From Lachnospiraceae bacterium (GTDB taxonomy: Bacteria; Bacillota; Clostridia; Lachnospirales; Lachnospiraceae), in NCBI GenBank assembly GCA_021203205.1, contig JAJQBQ010000002.1:8653-72652 (forward strand): DNA of 64,000 nt, written 5' to 3'. The notes under the pieces are model-generated. The model made no database searches and was not told where the DNA came from. It saw only the letters and a list, made by a program, of their open reading frames with translations. The position numbers and the translations under genes are program-made. Shown piece after piece: positions 25,953-36,725 of the stretch. How positions within the stretch are numbered: the first letter of the stretch is position 1; every line of letters begins with the position of its first letter.

Positions 25953-26357
25953 TTACCAGATGAATGCGAGTACTTCTCCGCCGATTCCGCGGGTACGCGC
26001 CTCTTTATCTGTCATAACTCCCTGGTTCGTGGAAATGATGGCGATACCAAGTCCGCCAAGCACCTTCGGAAGCTCATCCTTGCCTGCATAAATACGGAGA
26101 CCCGGCTTCGAAATTCTCTTTAAGCCCGTGATTACCTTCTCGGTCTTGTCTGCACCGTACTTTAACGTGATGCGGATAACCTTGAAACCGTCTTCCTCAA
26201 GGATCTCATATTTTCTGATGTAACCCTCGTTCAGAAGAATTTCAGCGATGGAAAGCTTCATTCTGGACGATGGGATATCTACCGTGTCATGCTTCGCAAT
26301 ATTCGCATTGCGGATTCTTGTGAGCATATCCGAAATTGGATCATTCGTTGTCCTCAT
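25953..26357 (-). CDS. rpsH: 30S ribosomal protein S8
   Basis: 134 residues from ATG 26357 (AAGGAG seven bases upstream; an in-frame TTG six bases earlier is less likely). [16 protein letters not shown] opens, and the end [15 protein letters not shown] is typical. Confidence 0.98.
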   Translation of the reverse strand: MRTTNDPISDMLTRIRNANIAKHDTVDIPSSRMKLSIAEILLNEGYIRKYEILEEDGFKVIRITLKYGADKTEKVITGLKRISKPGLRIYAGKDELPKVLGGLGIAIISTNQGVMTDKEARTRGIGGEVLAFIW

Positions 26358-26380
26358 TTTCAATCTCCTTCCTGATCAGC

Positions 26381-26566
26381 TTACCAGCTTGCCTTCTTCA
26401 CACCCGGAATCTCGCCCTTGTAGGCCAGCTCACGGAAGCAGATACGGCAGATGCCGTATTTTCTCAAATATGCGTGCGGACGTCCGCAGATACGGCAACG
26501 GTTATAAGCCTGCGTGGAAAACTTTTTCGGACGCTGCTGCTTTACCTTCAACGATGTTTTAGCCAT
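26381..26566 (-). CDS. rpsN: 30S ribosomal protein S14, zinc type
   Basis: 61 residues. CRICGRPH and CRICF supply the four zinc cysteines, so this is the short zinc-dependent form (rpsZ type) normal for Firmicutes. Confidence 0.98.
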   Translation of the reverse strand: MAKTSLKVKQQRPKKFSTQAYNRCRICGRPHAYLRKYGICRICFRELAYKGEIPGVKKASW

Positions 26567-26584
26567 GGATATTCTCCTCCTGAA

Positions 26585-27124
26585 TTATTTTGAAAATGGC
26601 ATGTTGAACAGTGTCAGTAACTCGCGGGCTTCCTCGTCCGTCTGTGCTGTGGTTACGATGATAACGTCCATGCCTCTGACCTTGTCTACCTTGTCATACT
26701 CGATCTCCGGGAAAATCAGCTGCTCTTTGATGCCGAGCGCATAGTTTCCTCTGCCATCGAAGGAATTCGGGTTGACACCGCGGAAGTCACGCACGCGCGG
26801 CAGCGCCAGATTTACCAGGCGATCCAGAAACTCGTACATCTTCTCGCCTCTTAAGGTCACCTTGCAGCCGATCGGCATGCCTTCACGAATCTTGAAGTTT
26901 GCGACAGACTTCTTTGCCTTAGCGATGACTGCCTTCTGACCTGTGATCGTCTCAAGATCCTTCACTGCGGAATCCAAGAGCTTCGCGTTTTCCTTCGCTT
27001 CGCCGACACCCATGTTGACAACGATCTTGTCAAGCTTCGGTACCTGCATGATATTCTTATATCCGAACTTTTTGATCATGGCGTCCACAATCTCGTTCTG
27101 ATAAGTTTCTTTTAATCTGCTCAC
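26585..27124 (-). CDS. rplE: 50S ribosomal protein L5 (GTG start)
   Basis: 179 residues. GTG 27124 is the start, with GAGGAGG upstream; the longer frame runs into rpl[37 protein letters not shown] are diagnostic of the 5S-binding L5. Confidence 0.98.
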   Translation of the reverse strand: MSRLKETYQNEIVDAMIKKFGYKNIMQVPKLDKIVVNMGVGEAKENAKLLDSAVKDLETITGQKAVIAKAKKSVANFKIREGMPIGCKVTLRGEKMYEFLDRLVNLALPRVRDFRGVNPNSFDGRGNYALGIKEQLIFPEIEYDKVDKVRGMDVIIVTTAQTDEEARELLTLFNMPFSK

Positions 27125-27149
27125 CTTAAACGGTCCTCCTCTCAATTCC

Positions 27150-27473
27150 TTAATCAATGACCTTGCCGGTCTTCTTTGCAATACGGTGCTTCGTCTTCTT
27201 GCCGCCTTCCTCATCCACGCGGATTCCGACTCTGGTAGGCTGACCGTCCACTAAAAGCATGACATTCGAAATATCGAGCGGAGCTTCCTGGTTCACAATA
27301 CCACCCTGCTGATTCTGCGCACTCGGTTTCGTGTGCTTGGTCACCATGTTGACGCCCTCAACGGTAACCCTGTGATTCTTATGGTCTACCGCAAGAACCT
27401 TGCCTTCTTTATCCTTATCCTTGCCGGCGATCACTTTTACGAGATCGTCTCTTTTAATCTTGCTTAATGCCAT
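27150..27473 (-). CDS. rplX: 50S ribosomal protein L24
   Basis: 107 residues with the KOW motif [18 protein letters not shown] near the start. Assembly initiator of the 50S subunit. Confidence 0.97.
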   Translation of the reverse strand: MALSKIKRDDLVKVIAGKDKDKEGKVLAVDHKNHRVTVEGVNMVTKHTKPSAQNQQGGIVNQEAPLDISNVMLLVDGQPTRVGIRVDEEGGKKTKHRIAKKTGKVID

Positions 27474-27488
27474 ATCAAGGATACCTCC

Positions 27489-27857
27489 TTATAATACTTC
27501 CGGTGCCAGGGAAGCGATCTTCATGAACTGCTTATCACGAAGCTCTCTCGCAACCGGCCCAAATATACGTGTTCCTCTCGGCGTCTTGTCATCCCTGATA
27601 ATTACGGCAGCGTTCTCGTCAAAACGGATATAGGAACCGTCCTTGCGGCGAACCGTATTCACGGTGCGGACAACCACTGCCTTAACCACGTCACCCTTCT
27701 TGACAACGCCGCCGGGCGTTGCATCTTTGACCGAGGCAACAATGATGTCTCCCACATGTGCGTATCTCCTGGTGGAACCGCCCATGACTCTGATGCAGAG
27801 TAACTCCTTCGCACCTGTATTATCAGCGACTTTCAGTCTGCTTTCCTGCTGAATCAT
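27489..27857 (-). CDS. rplN: 50S ribosomal protein L14
   Basis: 122 residues: [22 protein letters not shown] and [23 protein letters not shown]. Confidence 0.98.
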   Translation of the reverse strand: MIQQESRLKVADNTGAKELLCIRVMGGSTRRYAHVGDIIVASVKDATPGGVVKKGDVVKAVVVRTVNTVRRKDGSYIRFDENAAVIIRDDKTPRGTRIFGPVARELRDKQFMKIASLAPEVL

Positions 27858-27875
27858 CTGACATACCTCCTTAAC

Positions 27876-28133
27876 TTATCTGGCCTTCTCGACGATCTCA
27901 ACCAGACGCCATCTCTTGTCCTTGGACAGAGGTCTCGTCTCCATCACCTTGACCGTATCGCCAATTCTGCACTCGTTGTTCTCATCATGTGCCTTTAACT
28001 TGTAGGTCTTTTTGCCGATCTTCTTATACACAGGATGCTTTACATGGTCCTCCACCGCCACAACGATGGTCTTATCCATCTTGTCACTGACGACCTTGCC
28101 GGTGCGTGTCTTTCTCAAATTTCTTTCTTCCAC
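27876..28133 (-). CDS. rpsQ: 30S ribosomal protein S17
   Basis: 85 residues: [21 protein letters not shown], then [22 protein letters not shown]. Full length. Confidence 0.98.
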   Translation of the reverse strand: MEERNLRKTRTGKVVSDKMDKTIVVAVEDHVKHPVYKKIGKKTYKLKAHDENNECRIGDTVKVMETRPLSKDKRWRLVEIVEKAR

Positions 28134-28148
28134 GATGAACTCCCTCCT

Positions 28149-28358
28149 TTATGCATCCTTCTTCTGGGTCAGGACAGTCTGGATCCGGGCAATGTTCCTG
28201 CGAACTTCTTTGATCCTGCCTGTATTATCCAGCTGGTTTGTCGCATTCTGGAATCTTAAGTTGAACAGCTCCTTCTTGGCAGCTACCAACTCGTCATTTA
28301 AATCCGCCGCTGTTTTGGATTTTAAATCTTCCACATATTTCTTAGTTTTCACTGTCAT
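28149..28358 (-). CDS. rpmC: 50S ribosomal protein L29
   Basis: 69 residues from ATG 28358 (AAGG five bases upstream). [30 protein letters not shown] is the family signature. Overlaps the rplP end by 17 bp. Confidence 0.97.
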   Translation of the reverse strand: MTVKTKKYVEDLKSKTAADLNDELVAAKKELFNLRFQNATNQLDNTGRIKEVRRNIARIQTVLTQKKDA

Positions 28359-28779
28359 CACCGCCTTCTAACTCTGCCTTGGATGCGATTCTGCAACGGA
28401 TCGGCAGCTTATGCATGGCAAGACGAAGCGCTTCCCTCGCCGTCTCCTCCGGTACACCCGCGACCTCAAACAGTACACGGCCCGGTTTTACTACCGCCAC
28501 CCAGTATTCGGTGGAACCTTTACCGGAACCCATTCGGGTCTCAGCAGGCTTCGCTGTTACCGGCTTATCCGGGAAAATCTTGATCCAGACTTTACCGCCT
28601 CTCTTGATATAACGGGTGATCGCCACACGGGCAGCCTCGATCTGGTTGGAGCGGATCCAGGCCGGTTCCAGAGCCACAAGCCCGTATTCGCCGTTCGTGA
28701 TCTTATTTCCCCGCATCGCCTTTCCGGACATGGAGCCGCGGAACTGCTTGCGATGCTTCGTTCTTTTTGGCATTAACAT
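28342..28779 (-). CDS. rplP: 50S ribosomal protein L16
   Basis: 145 residues: [19 protein letters not shown] and [24 protein letters not shown]. The ATG at 28779 fits the GGGAG spacing better than the ATG two codons later. Confidence 0.98.
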   Translation of the reverse strand: MLMPKRTKHRKQFRGSMSGKAMRGNKITNGEYGLVALEPAWIRSNQIEAARVAITRYIKRGGKVWIKIFPDKPVTAKPAETRMGSGKGSTEYWVAVVKPGRVLFEVAGVPEETAREALRLAMHKLPIRCRIASKAELEGGDDSEN

Positions 28780-29436
<657 letters not shown>

Positions 29437-29452
29437 GTTCTCTCCTTTCAGA

Positions 29453-29839
29453 CTACTTCTCGTTCAGAATGATGGTAATATGACTCATTCTCTTCTCAAT
29501 TCTGTATGCGCTGCCGCGTGCTCTCGGCTGAATTCTCTTCATAATCGGCGCACTGCCCGCGTAGCATTCCTCGATATACAGATGCTCTGCGCTCATGCCG
29601 TTGTTGTTCTCGGCATTTGCGATCGCCGACTTTAACAGCTTTTCGATGACGCTCGAAGCGTATCTCGGGCTGTACTCCAGGATCGCCAGCGCGGTGGTAA
29701 CATCCTTGCCGCGGATGGAATCGAGTACAAAGCAGGCTTTCTGAACAGGGATGCGGGCGTAGGATAACTTCGCCGAAGGCCTCTCGTCCTTAACTGCATT
29801 ACGTTCCCTCTTAATCTGGGATCTGTGTCCTCTTGCCAT
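29453..29839 (-). CDS. rplV: 50S ribosomal protein L22
   Basis: 128 residues from ATG 29839, which has AGGAGG eight bases upstream; an in-frame GTG three codons earlier overlaps that site. The C-terminal [22 protein letters not shown] loop lines the exit tunnel. Confidence 0.98.
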   Translation of the reverse strand: MARGHRSQIKRERNAVKDERPSAKLSYARIPVQKACFVLDSIRGKDVTTALAILEYSPRYASSVIEKLLKSAIANAENNNGMSAEHLYIEECYAGSAPIMKRIQPRARGSAYRIEKRMSHITIILNEK

Positions 29840-29856
29840 GGATGGCACCTCCTTAT

Positions 29857-30135
29857 CTATCTCCTGGACTTCTTATCGTCTTTACCGTGTCCACGGTAGG
29901 TTCTGGTAGCCACGAACTCGCCGAGCTTGTGTCCAACCATGTCTTCCGTGATATATACAGGAACATGTCTTCTGCCGTCATGAACCGCGATCGTAAGTCC
30001 TACCATCTGGGGGAAGATCGTCGAGCGGCGCGACCAGGTCTTGATCACCTGCTTGTCGCCGGATGCGTTCACGGCGTTAACTTTCTTCAACAGGCTTTCG
30101 TCTGCGAAAGGTCCTTTTTTCAATGAACGAGCCAT
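29857..30135 (-). CDS. rpsS: 30S ribosomal protein S19
   Basis: 92 residues: [19 protein letters not shown], then [22 protein letters not shown] and [16 protein letters not shown]. Confidence 0.98.
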   Translation of the reverse strand: MARSLKKGPFADESLLKKVNAVNASGDKQVIKTWSRRSTIFPQMVGLTIAVHDGRRHVPVYITEDMVGHKLGEFVATRTYRGHGKDDKKSRR

Positions 30136-30148
30136 TTGCTCCTACCTC

Positions 30149-30991
30149 CTATTTCATACTCTTTCCGTCGCGTCTTCTTACGATCAGCTTATCGGACTGT
30201 TTCTTCTTCTTTCTGGTCTTGTATCCCAGTGCAGGCTTGCCCCACGGAGTCGACGGACCCGGACGGCCGATACCGGTCTTACCTTCACCACCACCGTGCG
30301 GATGGTCGTTCGGGTTCATAACGGAACCGCGGACGGTCGGGCGGATACCCATGTTGCGCTTGCGTCCGGCCTTACCGATATTTACCAGGCCATGCTCGAT
30401 GTTGCCGACCGTACCGATGGTGGCGCGGCAGTTTAACGGAACCATGCGCATCTCACCGGACGGGAGGCGAAGTGTTGCATACTTGCCTTCTTTTGCCATC
30501 AGCTGCGCACTGTTTCCTGCGGAACGAACCATCTGTGCGCCCTTGCCCGGGTGAAGCTCGATGTTGTGTACCTCGGTACCAACCGGGATGCATTCAAGCG
30601 GGAGGCAGTTGCCTACACGCACTTCCGCATTTGCACCGTTCATAACGGTCATACCATCAGTCAGGCCTGCCGGAGCGATAATATAACTCTTTACGCCGTC
30701 CGCATAGCAGATCAGCGCGATATTCGCGGTGCGGTTCGGGTCGTACTCGATGCCGATGACCTTTGCCGGAATATCATCTTTTCTTCTCTTAAAATCAATC
30801 ACACGGTACTGTCTCTTGGAACCGCCGCCCTGATGGCGCACTGTGATTTTCCCCTGATTGTTACGACCCGAATTCTTCTTCAGATTGTGTGTCAGCGACT
30901 TTTCCGGGGTCTTCTTGGTGATCTCGGAATTGTCGAGGCTGGTCATAGCTCTTCTGGAGGGAGTATATGGGTTGTATGTCTTGATAGCCAT
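30149..30991 (-). CDS. rplB: 50S ribosomal protein L2
   Basis: 280 residues: [36 protein letters not shown], and [22 protein letters not shown] near the peptidyl-transferase centre. Full length. Confidence 0.98.
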   Translation of the reverse strand: MAIKTYNPYTPSRRAMTSLDNSEITKKTPEKSLTHNLKKNSGRNNQGKITVRHQGGGSKRQYRVIDFKRRKDDIPAKVIGIEYDPNRTANIALICYADGVKSYIIAPAGLTDGMTVMNGANAEVRVGNCLPLECIPVGTEVHNIELHPGKGAQMVRSAGNSAQLMAKEGKYATLRLPSGEMRMVPLNCRATIGTVGNIEHGLVNIGKAGRKRNMGIRPTVRGSVMNPNDHPHGGGEGKTGIGRPGPSTPWGKPALGYKTRKKKKQSDKLIVRRRDGKSMK

Positions 30992-31181
30992 TACTGTGAA
31001 CTCCTTTCACGTCCTCGCACTTATTTTTTTCGCAGGATCTTAAGCTTTCGGCTGTACAGACCGGTTTGTTGTCGCAATAAGCATCTTATAGTAAGTCTGA
31101 CATTTTATATATGCTAGTTTTAAGATTGCTTCATTGCTCTGTCAAAGCAGCTGTCTCCCGCATAATTTTCATTTTCTGCCC

Positions 31182-31204
31182 CGAGGTTTTTCACCTCGTT
31201 TTTA
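31182..31204. other. hairpin in the long rplW-rplB gap
   Basis: CGAGGT pairs with ACCTCG, followed by a T-run on the plus strand only. The 266-base gap (30992-31257) inside the S10 operon is unusual and shows no gene; on the coding strand the hairpin is not terminator-like. Confidence 0.4.
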
Positions 31205-31257
31205 TGTTGTTATGGCTGTTTTTGTTCGCCCCGCATAAAAACGCTGTGTTTTTTTCT

Positions 31258-31557
31258 TTACAGCCCCTCGAAGATCTCGATGTCCTTGCTGTCTTCCGTC
31301 AGCTTAACGATCGCTTTCTTTCTCTTTGCCGTGTAGCCCATGCTCTGGCCTCTGCGGCGGAGCTTGCCCGGAACGTTCATGGTGTTTACGGATTTCACCT
31401 TCGTGCCCGGGAACATCTTCTCTACGGCATCCTTGATCATGCTCTTATTTGCATCCGGATGAACATAAAACGTATATTTTTTGTCCACCGTCATATCCAT
31501 ACTTTTTTCTGTAATCACCGGCTTCAGGATTACATCGTAATAACGAATGTCAGCCAT
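31258..31557 (-). CDS. rplW: 50S ribosomal protein L23
   Basis: 99 residues: YYDVILKPVITEKSM, FYVHPDANKSMIKDAVEKMF. Docks trigger factor and SRP at the tunnel exit. Overlaps rplD by one base. Confidence 0.98.
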   Translation of the reverse strand: MADIRYYDVILKPVITEKSMDMTVDKKYTFYVHPDANKSMIKDAVEKMFPGTKVKSVNTMNVPGKLRRRGQSMGYTAKRKKAIVKLTEDSKDIEIFEGL

Positions 31558-32177
31558 TATGCATACACCTCCTGTACCGCTTCCACAGCTGCCTTTGAGA
31601 TGACAACCGTGCCATATTTCAGCATGTCATAGACATTGATCGAATCGCAGGTCGTTGCCTTTACAGCCGGAAGGTTGTGGGCGGAAGCAAATACCTTCTC
31701 GTCAGATTCTCTGATGATCACAAGGCTCTTTTCCGCGTTCAGGCTCTGCAGCGACTTGCGGAAGGTCTTTGTCTTGATCTCGTCCATCTTGATGTCATCT
31801 ACCACGATGAGCTTGCCTTCCTGCACCTTGGAAGTGAGAACTGACTTCATGGCAAGGGCTTTTTCCTTCTTGTTCATTTTCTGCGAATAATCTCTCGGCT
31901 TCGGGGCGAATACAACGCCACCGCCCTTCCACTGCGGTGCACGGATGGAACCCTGTCTCGCATGGCCGGTGCCCTTCTGTCTCCACGGCTTCTTGCCGCC
32001 GCCTCTTACCTCGCCACGGGTCTTCGCGCTCTGTGTGCCCTGGCGCCTGTTGGCAAGATGGCTTACCACTGCTCTGTGAACGATATGTTCATTTATCTCA
32101 ACACCAAAGACAGAATCGTCAAGCTCGATGTCGCCGACTACGCTGCCTTCCATATTGTAAACCGATACTTTTGCCAT
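31557..32177 (-). CDS. rplD: 50S ribosomal protein L4
   Basis: 206 residues from ATG 32177 (AGGAGGAACG upstream). RRQGTQSAKTRGEVRGGGKKP in outline and GTGHARQGSIRAPQWKGGG form the tunnel loop. L4 represses the S10 operon in proteobacteria; in Firmicutes such control is less clear. Confidence 0.98.
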   Translation of the reverse strand: MAKVSVYNMEGSVVGDIELDDSVFGVEINEHIVHRAVVSHLANRRQGTQSAKTRGEVRGGGKKPWRQKGTGHARQGSIRAPQWKGGGVVFAPKPRDYSQKMNKKEKALAMKSVLTSKVQEGKLIVVDDIKMDEIKTKTFRKSLQSLNAEKSLVIIRESDEKVFASAHNLPAVKATTCDSINVYDMLKYGTVVISKAAVEAVQEVYA

Positions 32178-32199
32178 CGTTTTCGTTCCTCCTGTCAAA

Positions 32200-32838
32200 C
32201 TACTTCTTGCCGATCTTCACGGTTTCTCTCACGGTGATCAGGCCCTTCTTCGGTCCCGGAACCGCACCCTTTACGAGCAGGAGTCCCTGTTCCGCGTCTA
32301 CGCGCACGATCTCAAGGTTCTGAACCGTTACTTTTACCGCTCCCATGTGGCCAGGCATCGTCTTGCCCTTGAAGACGCGTCCCGGAGATGTGGCAGCGCC
32401 GTTGGAACCTGCGTGGCGATGGTACTTCGAGCCGTGAGCCATAGGTCCTCTGTGCTGTCCGAACCTGCGGATGGCACCCTGATATCCTTTACCTTTGGAG
32501 ATGGCGGTCACGTCGATCTTGTCGCCGGCTGCAAATACATCCGCCTTGATCTCGTCCTTTACGCTGTAGTTCTCCGCGTCATCGAGTTTCAACTCTCTGA
32601 CATATCTCTTGTAGGAAACGCCCGCTTTGTCGAACATTCCTTTCATCGGCTTGTTGACCAGAGACTCTCTCTTGTCCACGAAACCTACCTGAACCGCGCT
32701 GTAGCCGTCGTTCTCAACGGTCTTTACCTGCGTTACCACGCACGGTCCTGCCTGAAGTACGGTAACCGGTGTCAGAACGCCGTCTTCGTTGAAGATCTGC
32801 GTCATGCCAACCTTGATTGCCAAAATACCTTTCTTCAT
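32200..32838 (-). CDS. rplC: 50S ribosomal protein L3
   Basis: 212 residues: [39 protein letters not shown] in outline and [16 protein letters not shown]. Full length. The 149-base gap before it (32839-32987) contains short hairpins but no gene. Confidence 0.98.
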   Translation of the reverse strand: MKKGILAIKVGMTQIFNEDGVLTPVTVLQAGPCVVTQVKTVENDGYSAVQVGFVDKRESLVNKPMKGMFDKAGVSYKRYVRELKLDDAENYSVKDEIKADVFAAGDKIDVTAISKGKGYQGAIRRFGQHRGPMAHGSKYHRHAGSNGAATSPGRVFKGKTMPGHMGAVKVTVQNLEIVRVDAEQGLLLVKGAVPGPKKGLITVRETVKIGKK

Positions 32839-32987
32839 TAATACTACCTCCTGTTAATCCGCAGCGGATCGCCTTGGCGATCATTCCAGAACAGTGTCGC
32901 ATCGTCATTCACGATGGTGTCGTGAGTTTTCTCGTGAATAGGAACTGTATAGCATTTCTGTTCTTAGCTTAGTTAAATGCACCCGAA

Positions 32988-33299
32988 TTATTTCATCTTG
33001 ATGTTGATGTACACGCCCGCCGGCATTTCAAGCCTGGACAGCGCATCAACAGCTTTCTGGGTCGGGTTAATGACGTCGATCAGTCTCTTGTGAGTTCTCT
33101 GCTCGAACTGCTCGCGGGAATCTTTGTACTTGTGAACGGCACGGATGATGGTTACTACTTCCTTCTTAGTCGGAAGCGGAACCGGTCCGCTTACCTTTGC
33201 TCCTGCCTTCTTCACCGTATCAACGATCTTCGCAGCTGACTGATCAATGAGCTTGTGATCATACGCCTTAAGCGTGATCCTCATTACCTGATTTGCCAT
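32988..33299 (-). CDS. rpsJ: 30S ribosomal protein S10
   Basis: 103 residues: [17 protein letters not shown] and [21 protein letters not shown] in outline. First gene of the super-operon. GGAGG lies 11 bases upstream of the ATG at 33299. Also the NusE subunit of antitermination complexes. Confidence 0.98.
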   Translation of the reverse strand: MANQVMRITLKAYDHKLIDQSAAKIVDTVKKAGAKVSGPVPLPTKKEVVTIIRAVHKYKDSREQFEQRTHKRLIDVINPTQKAVDALSRLEMPAGVYINIKMK

Positions 33300-33553
33300 A
33301 AAAAAAGCCGCCTCCTTTTCGCACTTTTTGCTTCAAGTACGACAAGCGGTGACTGTACACATCCCCGTGCGTGTCCTTCTTCCTACATGGGAAGATACGA
33401 TTCCGCACGTTGTTTCCGGTATTTCCCGGACGTTTTGTTTCGGTACAGTGACTTGTCGCCAGTTTTAAATAACTTGACATTCGCTCCGCATAAAACCCGG
33501 CGGGGCTCTCGCCCGGTCGGCAACCTATGTTTCTCAGCTATCATGCCACAGCG
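33300..33553 (-). promoter_or_regulatory. structured 5' leader of the S10 super-operon
   Basis: About 250 untranslated bases. Positions 33443-33458 pair with 33340-33358 in a long-range stem (CGACAAG...TCACTGTAC) that encloses further hairpins and ends just before the rpsJ ribosome binding site. The layout fits a ribosomal-protein leader; no specific family was recognised. Confidence 0.55.
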
Positions 33554-33559
33554 TGAAGC

Positions 33560-33588
33560 ATTCTACACGAATTCTTGCCGGATTGCAA
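33560..33588 (-). promoter_or_regulatory. sigma-A promoter of the S10 super-operon
   Basis: Minus-strand TTGCAA and TAGAAT with a 17-base spacer. Start of transcription is predicted near 33553. Confidence 0.75.
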
Positions 33589-33705
33589 GGGAAATTTTCC
33601 TCGATTTACAGTTTTTTCATGATTTTTTTGTATTTTTTTATGTACAATACTGTTTCGGTGACGGATGCCGGAAGGGCAGCTTTCCGTAAATATCCCTCAG
33701 GTGAC

Positions 33706-33989
33706 GGATGCCAGGGGATGGACAGAAGTTTTCAGGGGCGGGCTCCGCCACGGGGAAAAGTCGCCGTCTGATGCCGTTTTTCGCGGTCGTGCGCCATTCG
33801 GGGAAAATCTGATGATTTTCCCCTCGGAAAAACTTGTTTTTCCAGCTTTCCTCAAAAATCGTTTTTCGGAAAAAACGATTTTTGCCCCCGAAAAGCGTCA
33901 CCAGCCGACAACTTTTCTGTTTCCGAAAAAACTTGTTTTTTCAGGCTGCGACATGCCCCTGAAAATCTTCTGTTCATCCCCCGGCATCC
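33706..33989. ncRNA. unexplained hairpin-rich element with long outer stem
   Basis: Arms 33706-33739 and 33955-33989 are imperfect inverted copies (about 31 of 34). Between them lie perfect hairpins at 33800-33823 (10-bp stem), 33825-33842, 33853-33884 (14-bp stem) and 33924-33941. A direct repeat GGTGACGGATGCC occurs at about 33657 and 33700. The flanking genes are divergent, so terminators are not expected here. Frames through it look non-coding. It may be a structured RNA or a non-autonomous palindromic element; strand unknown. Confidence 0.45.
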
Positions 33990-34062
33990 TGTGTTTCGTT
34001 AAGTGAAGATCGTAAGATTGAAGTTGTCTTCAAGAGTTGCAGGATACGATGATGCATTTTTC

Positions 34063-34091
34063 TTGCCTTAAACTTTCTTTTCTGCTATAGT
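34063..34091 (+). promoter_or_regulatory. sigma-A promoter of aroD
   Basis: TTGCCT and TATAGT with a 17-base spacer, about 58 bases before the aroD ATG. Confidence 0.65.
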
Positions 34092-34148
34092 ACAGAAGAT
34101 TAAATGAATTCGTCTTTGCACATTTTAAATATCAAACAGGAGGTACTC

Positions 34149-34997
34149 ATGAAACCAGTGATTATAGATCATCTTGTCATCGGCAGCGGCAGACCGAAGA
34201 TCTGCGTGCCGATTGTCGCTCATACACCGGAGGAACTTAAGGCTCAGGCGGATGAGATTGCTTCTCTCCCCGCTGACCTGGCCGAGTGGCGCGTGGATTT
34301 TTTTGATGAATGCCAGAGTCGGGAGGCTGTGCGGCAGGCTGCACGCACTTTAAAAAATATTTTGCAGATGCCGCTGCTTTTTACGTTTCGCACCGCGAAT
34401 GAAGGTGGCGAACGGGAGATCGCAGCTGCGGATTATCGGGATCTGCTGCTCTTCGCCGCTTCTCTGGATGAGATCTCCCTCGTTGACGTGGAAGTTTTCT
34501 TTGGACATGAGGAATGCGAGCGCGAGACCGTTGCCGATATTGTCAGGGGCGTTCACGAAGCAGGAAAGTATGTACTCGCCTCGAATCATGATTTTCAGAA
34601 AACGCCTCCTTCGGAGGAGTTGAAAAAGAGGCTATTATATATGGAAGAAACTGGTGCGGATATCGCGAAAATCGCTGTGATGCCGCAGACGAAAAGTGAT
34701 GTTTTCCGGCTGATGGAGGTTACGGCTGCGGTGCAGGAACAGATCCCCGAAAATATCTTTTCTCCTGCGTCAGACACGATCTGTGAAGATGCAAACTCCG
34801 GAAAGCAGGTTCATTCTTCCGTAGATATTCCTGTCGTCACCATGTCGATGGGAAGTCTCGGCGTACTGAGCCGCGTTGCCGGGGAGTTTACCGGATCCGC
34901 CATTACGTTTGGCGCGGCGGGGCAGACTTCCGCTCCGGGGCAGGTAGAGGTGCGAAAGCTGTCGGAGATGATGGAACGTTTACACGAGATCTACTGA
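34149..34997 (+). CDS. aroD: 3-dehydroquinate dehydratase, type I
   Basis: 282 residues from ATG 34149 (AGGAGGT upstream). EWRVDFF is the substrate-binding Glu-Arg, ASNHDF holds the catalytic histidine, and AKIAVMPQ the Schiff-base lysine. IPVVTMSMGSLGVLSRVAGEFTGS in outline and the final SAPGQV match the active-site lid. About 30 extra residues (PENIFSPASDTICEDANSGK region) precede the VTMSMG strand. Shikimate pathway step 3. Isolated from other aro genes. Confidence 0.95.
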   Translation: MKPVIIDHLVIGSGRPKICVPIVAHTPEELKAQADEIASLPADLAEWRVDFFDECQSREAVRQAARTLKNILQMPLLFTFRTANEGGEREIAAADYRDLLLFAASLDEISLVDVEVFFGHEECERETVADIVRGVHEAGKYVLASNHDFQKTPPSEELKKRLLYMEETGADIAKIAVMPQTKSDVFRLMEVTAAVQEQIPENIFSPASDTICEDANSGKQVHSSVDIPVVTMSMGSLGVLSRVAGEFTGSAITFGAAGQTSAPGQVEVRKLSEMMERLHEIY

Positions 34998-35085
34998 ATC
35001 TTTAAAATCAGGGTTCAAATTTTCACTTTTTCTGGTTTTCGGCTCGTCTTTACATCATAATATAACGCAATCGGGTTACAATATA

Positions 35086-35144
35086 ACATCAGGGATGTTT
35101 CGTGTCATTTTTCTTCTATGACACTTCATCTCTGATGTTTTTGT
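35086..35144 (+). terminator. intrinsic terminator between aroD and the dehydrogenase gene
   Basis: ACATCAGGGATG pairs with CATCTCTGATGT, with an inner GTGTCAT/ATGACAC stem, followed by T5. It ends aroD transcription or acts as an attenuator in the next gene's leader. Confidence 0.7.
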
Positions 35145-35262
35145 CATGTGCGTTCAATTAAGCCGTGCGTTGTGTGTTGCACCTTTCGATGTTACCGCAA
35201 TATACCTGATGCAGCACATGACAGGTCATCCGAAGTTTTCCATTTTTATTAAGGAGTTTTCT

Positions 35263-36252
35263 ATGAACATTACATTTTTTGGCACGAAGTCCTACGACCG
35301 CATCTGGTTTTCCGATCCTGAAGAGCAGAGCGGGTTTTCCATCCGTTTTCTGGAGGTGAACCTTTCCAAAGAGACCGTGGCGCTTGCCGAGGGCGCGGAG
35401 GCGGTCTGCGTTTTTGTAAATGATACTGTGGATGCTGTTGTGATGGAACGGCTTGCGAAGCTTGGCGTGAAGGCAATTCTCCTGCGCTGTGCCGGTTATA
35501 ACCAGGTGGATCTGACGGCCGCGAAAAAGCATGGGATCCGAGTGTTTCACGTGCCGGGCTACTCGCCGGAAGCGGTGGCAGAGTTTGCCATGGGGCTTCT
35601 GCTCTCCGTAAACCGGCAGATTCCCCGCGCTTACATGCGGACCCGCTTTTTTAACATGGATATTACCGGGCTGATGGGCCGGGATCTGCACGGTATGACA
35701 GCCGGCGTAGTAGGTACCGGCAAGATCGGACAGGCGATGATCCGCATTCTGAAAGGGTTTGGCATGAGGATTCTCGCCTACGATATTTATCCCTCGGAAA
35801 TTTCCGATGTGACCTATGTTTCTCTGGAAGAGCTGTTCCGGCAAAGCGACGTGATTACCATGCACTGCCCGCTGACCAGAGAGAATTATCATATGATCAA
35901 CCGGGACTCGCTGACGCTCATGAAGGAGGGTGTCTTCCTTATGAACACCTCGCGCGGCGCGCTGATCGACGCGCGCGATCTCGTGGATGCGCTTTTGATT
36001 TCGGGAAAAATCGGCGGCGTGGGGCTGGATGTGTATGAAGAGGAAGGTGATATTTTCTATGAGGATCGCTCCAACGATATCATTAAAGATGACGTTCTCG
36101 CAAGACTCATGACCTTTCCAAATGTGATCATCACGTCTCACCAGGGTTATTTTACCAGAGAAGCTCTTCAGGCCATCGCGGAGACGACTATGGAAAATGC
36201 GATGGCTGCGGCAAGCGGTGATCCTTCGCCGAATGAAATTGCTTTGGGATGA
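35263..36252 (+). CDS. ldhA: D-lactate dehydrogenase / D-2-hydroxyacid dehydrogenase
   Basis: 329 residues from ATG 35263 (AAGGAG upstream). The NAD site is GVVGTGKIGQ near residue 150. Catalytic residues are Arg in NTSRGALID, Glu in DVYEEE and His in SHQGYFT. LRCAGYNQVDL and VPGYSPEAVAEFA match fermentative D-lactate dehydrogenases. Would reduce pyruvate to D-lactate with NADH. Upstream residues of the longer frame (from 35146) are not conserved. Confidence 0.92.
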   Translation: MNITFFGTKSYDRIWFSDPEEQSGFSIRFLEVNLSKETVALAEGAEAVCVFVNDTVDAVVMERLAKLGVKAILLRCAGYNQVDLTAAKKHGIRVFHVPGYSPEAVAEFAMGLLLSVNRQIPRAYMRTRFFNMDITGLMGRDLHGMTAGVVGTGKIGQAMIRILKGFGMRILAYDIYPSEISDVTYVSLEELFRQSDVITMHCPLTRENYHMINRDSLTLMKEGVFLMNTSRGALIDARDLVDALLISGKIGGVGLDVYEEEGDIFYEDRSNDIIKDDVLARLMTFPNVIITSHQGYFTREALQAIAETTMENAMAAASGDPSPNEIALG

Positions 36253-36255
36253 GAA

Positions 36256-36292
36256 GCAAAGCCGGAGACATTTTTTCTGTCTCCGGCTTTTT
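36256..36292 (+). terminator. bidirectional intrinsic terminator (ldhA / trxA)
   Basis: AAAGCCGGAGACA pairs perfectly with TGTCTCCGGCTTT around a T-rich loop, with T5 following, between convergent genes. Confidence 0.92.
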
Positions 36293-36300
36293 CATATTAC

Positions 36301-36606
36301 TTACAACAGCGCAAATATCTGCGCCTTCGGCATGGCTCCCACCGCCCGGTTTGCTTCCTGCCCTTCCTTCATGACCACCAGGGTCGGGATGCTCATGACA
36401 CCAAACTGTGCGGCCAGCTCCGGCTGCTCGTCCACATTGACCTTGCCCACGCGGATATCCTCACGTTCTTCGGCGATTTTGTCCACTACCGGACTTACCA
36501 TGCGGCACGGGCCGCACCAGGATGCCCAGAAGTCCAACAATACCGGCTTGTCAGACTTTACCACCTGCTCCTCATAATTCTCTTTGCTGATCGTAATTAC
36601 ACTCAT
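36301..36606 (-). CDS. trxA: thioredoxin
   Basis: 101 residues. DFWASWCGPCRMVSPVVDKIAEE in outline carries the WCGPC redox pair at about 30-34; the cis-proline motif is MSIPTLVV. GGAGG lies eight bases before the ATG. Electron donor for reductases, including possibly the free-methionine-sulfoxide reductase in this window. Confidence 0.96.
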   Translation of the reverse strand: MSVITISKENYEEQVVKSDKPVLLDFWASWCGPCRMVSPVVDKIAEEREDIRVGKVNVDEQPELAAQFGVMSIPTLVVMKEGQEANRAVGAMPKAQIFALL

Positions 36607-36725
36607 AATAACTTCCTCCGTATTTCATATTCCTGTTATTTTTATAAGATTAGTTTGTACAAGCTGACTCCAATCATACCACATGCCAGGATATTCGGCA
36701 AGCGAGAAAATCACTCTGGGTTTGT

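Noticed and set aside
33638-34006. Frames on both strands through the hairpin array
   Set aside because: Residue content (Phe/Lys/Arg/Pro from T/A-rich stems) is a product of the palindromes.
35158-36141. 327-residue minus-strand frame opposite the D-lactate dehydrogenase
   Set aside because: Antisense shadow without domain signal.
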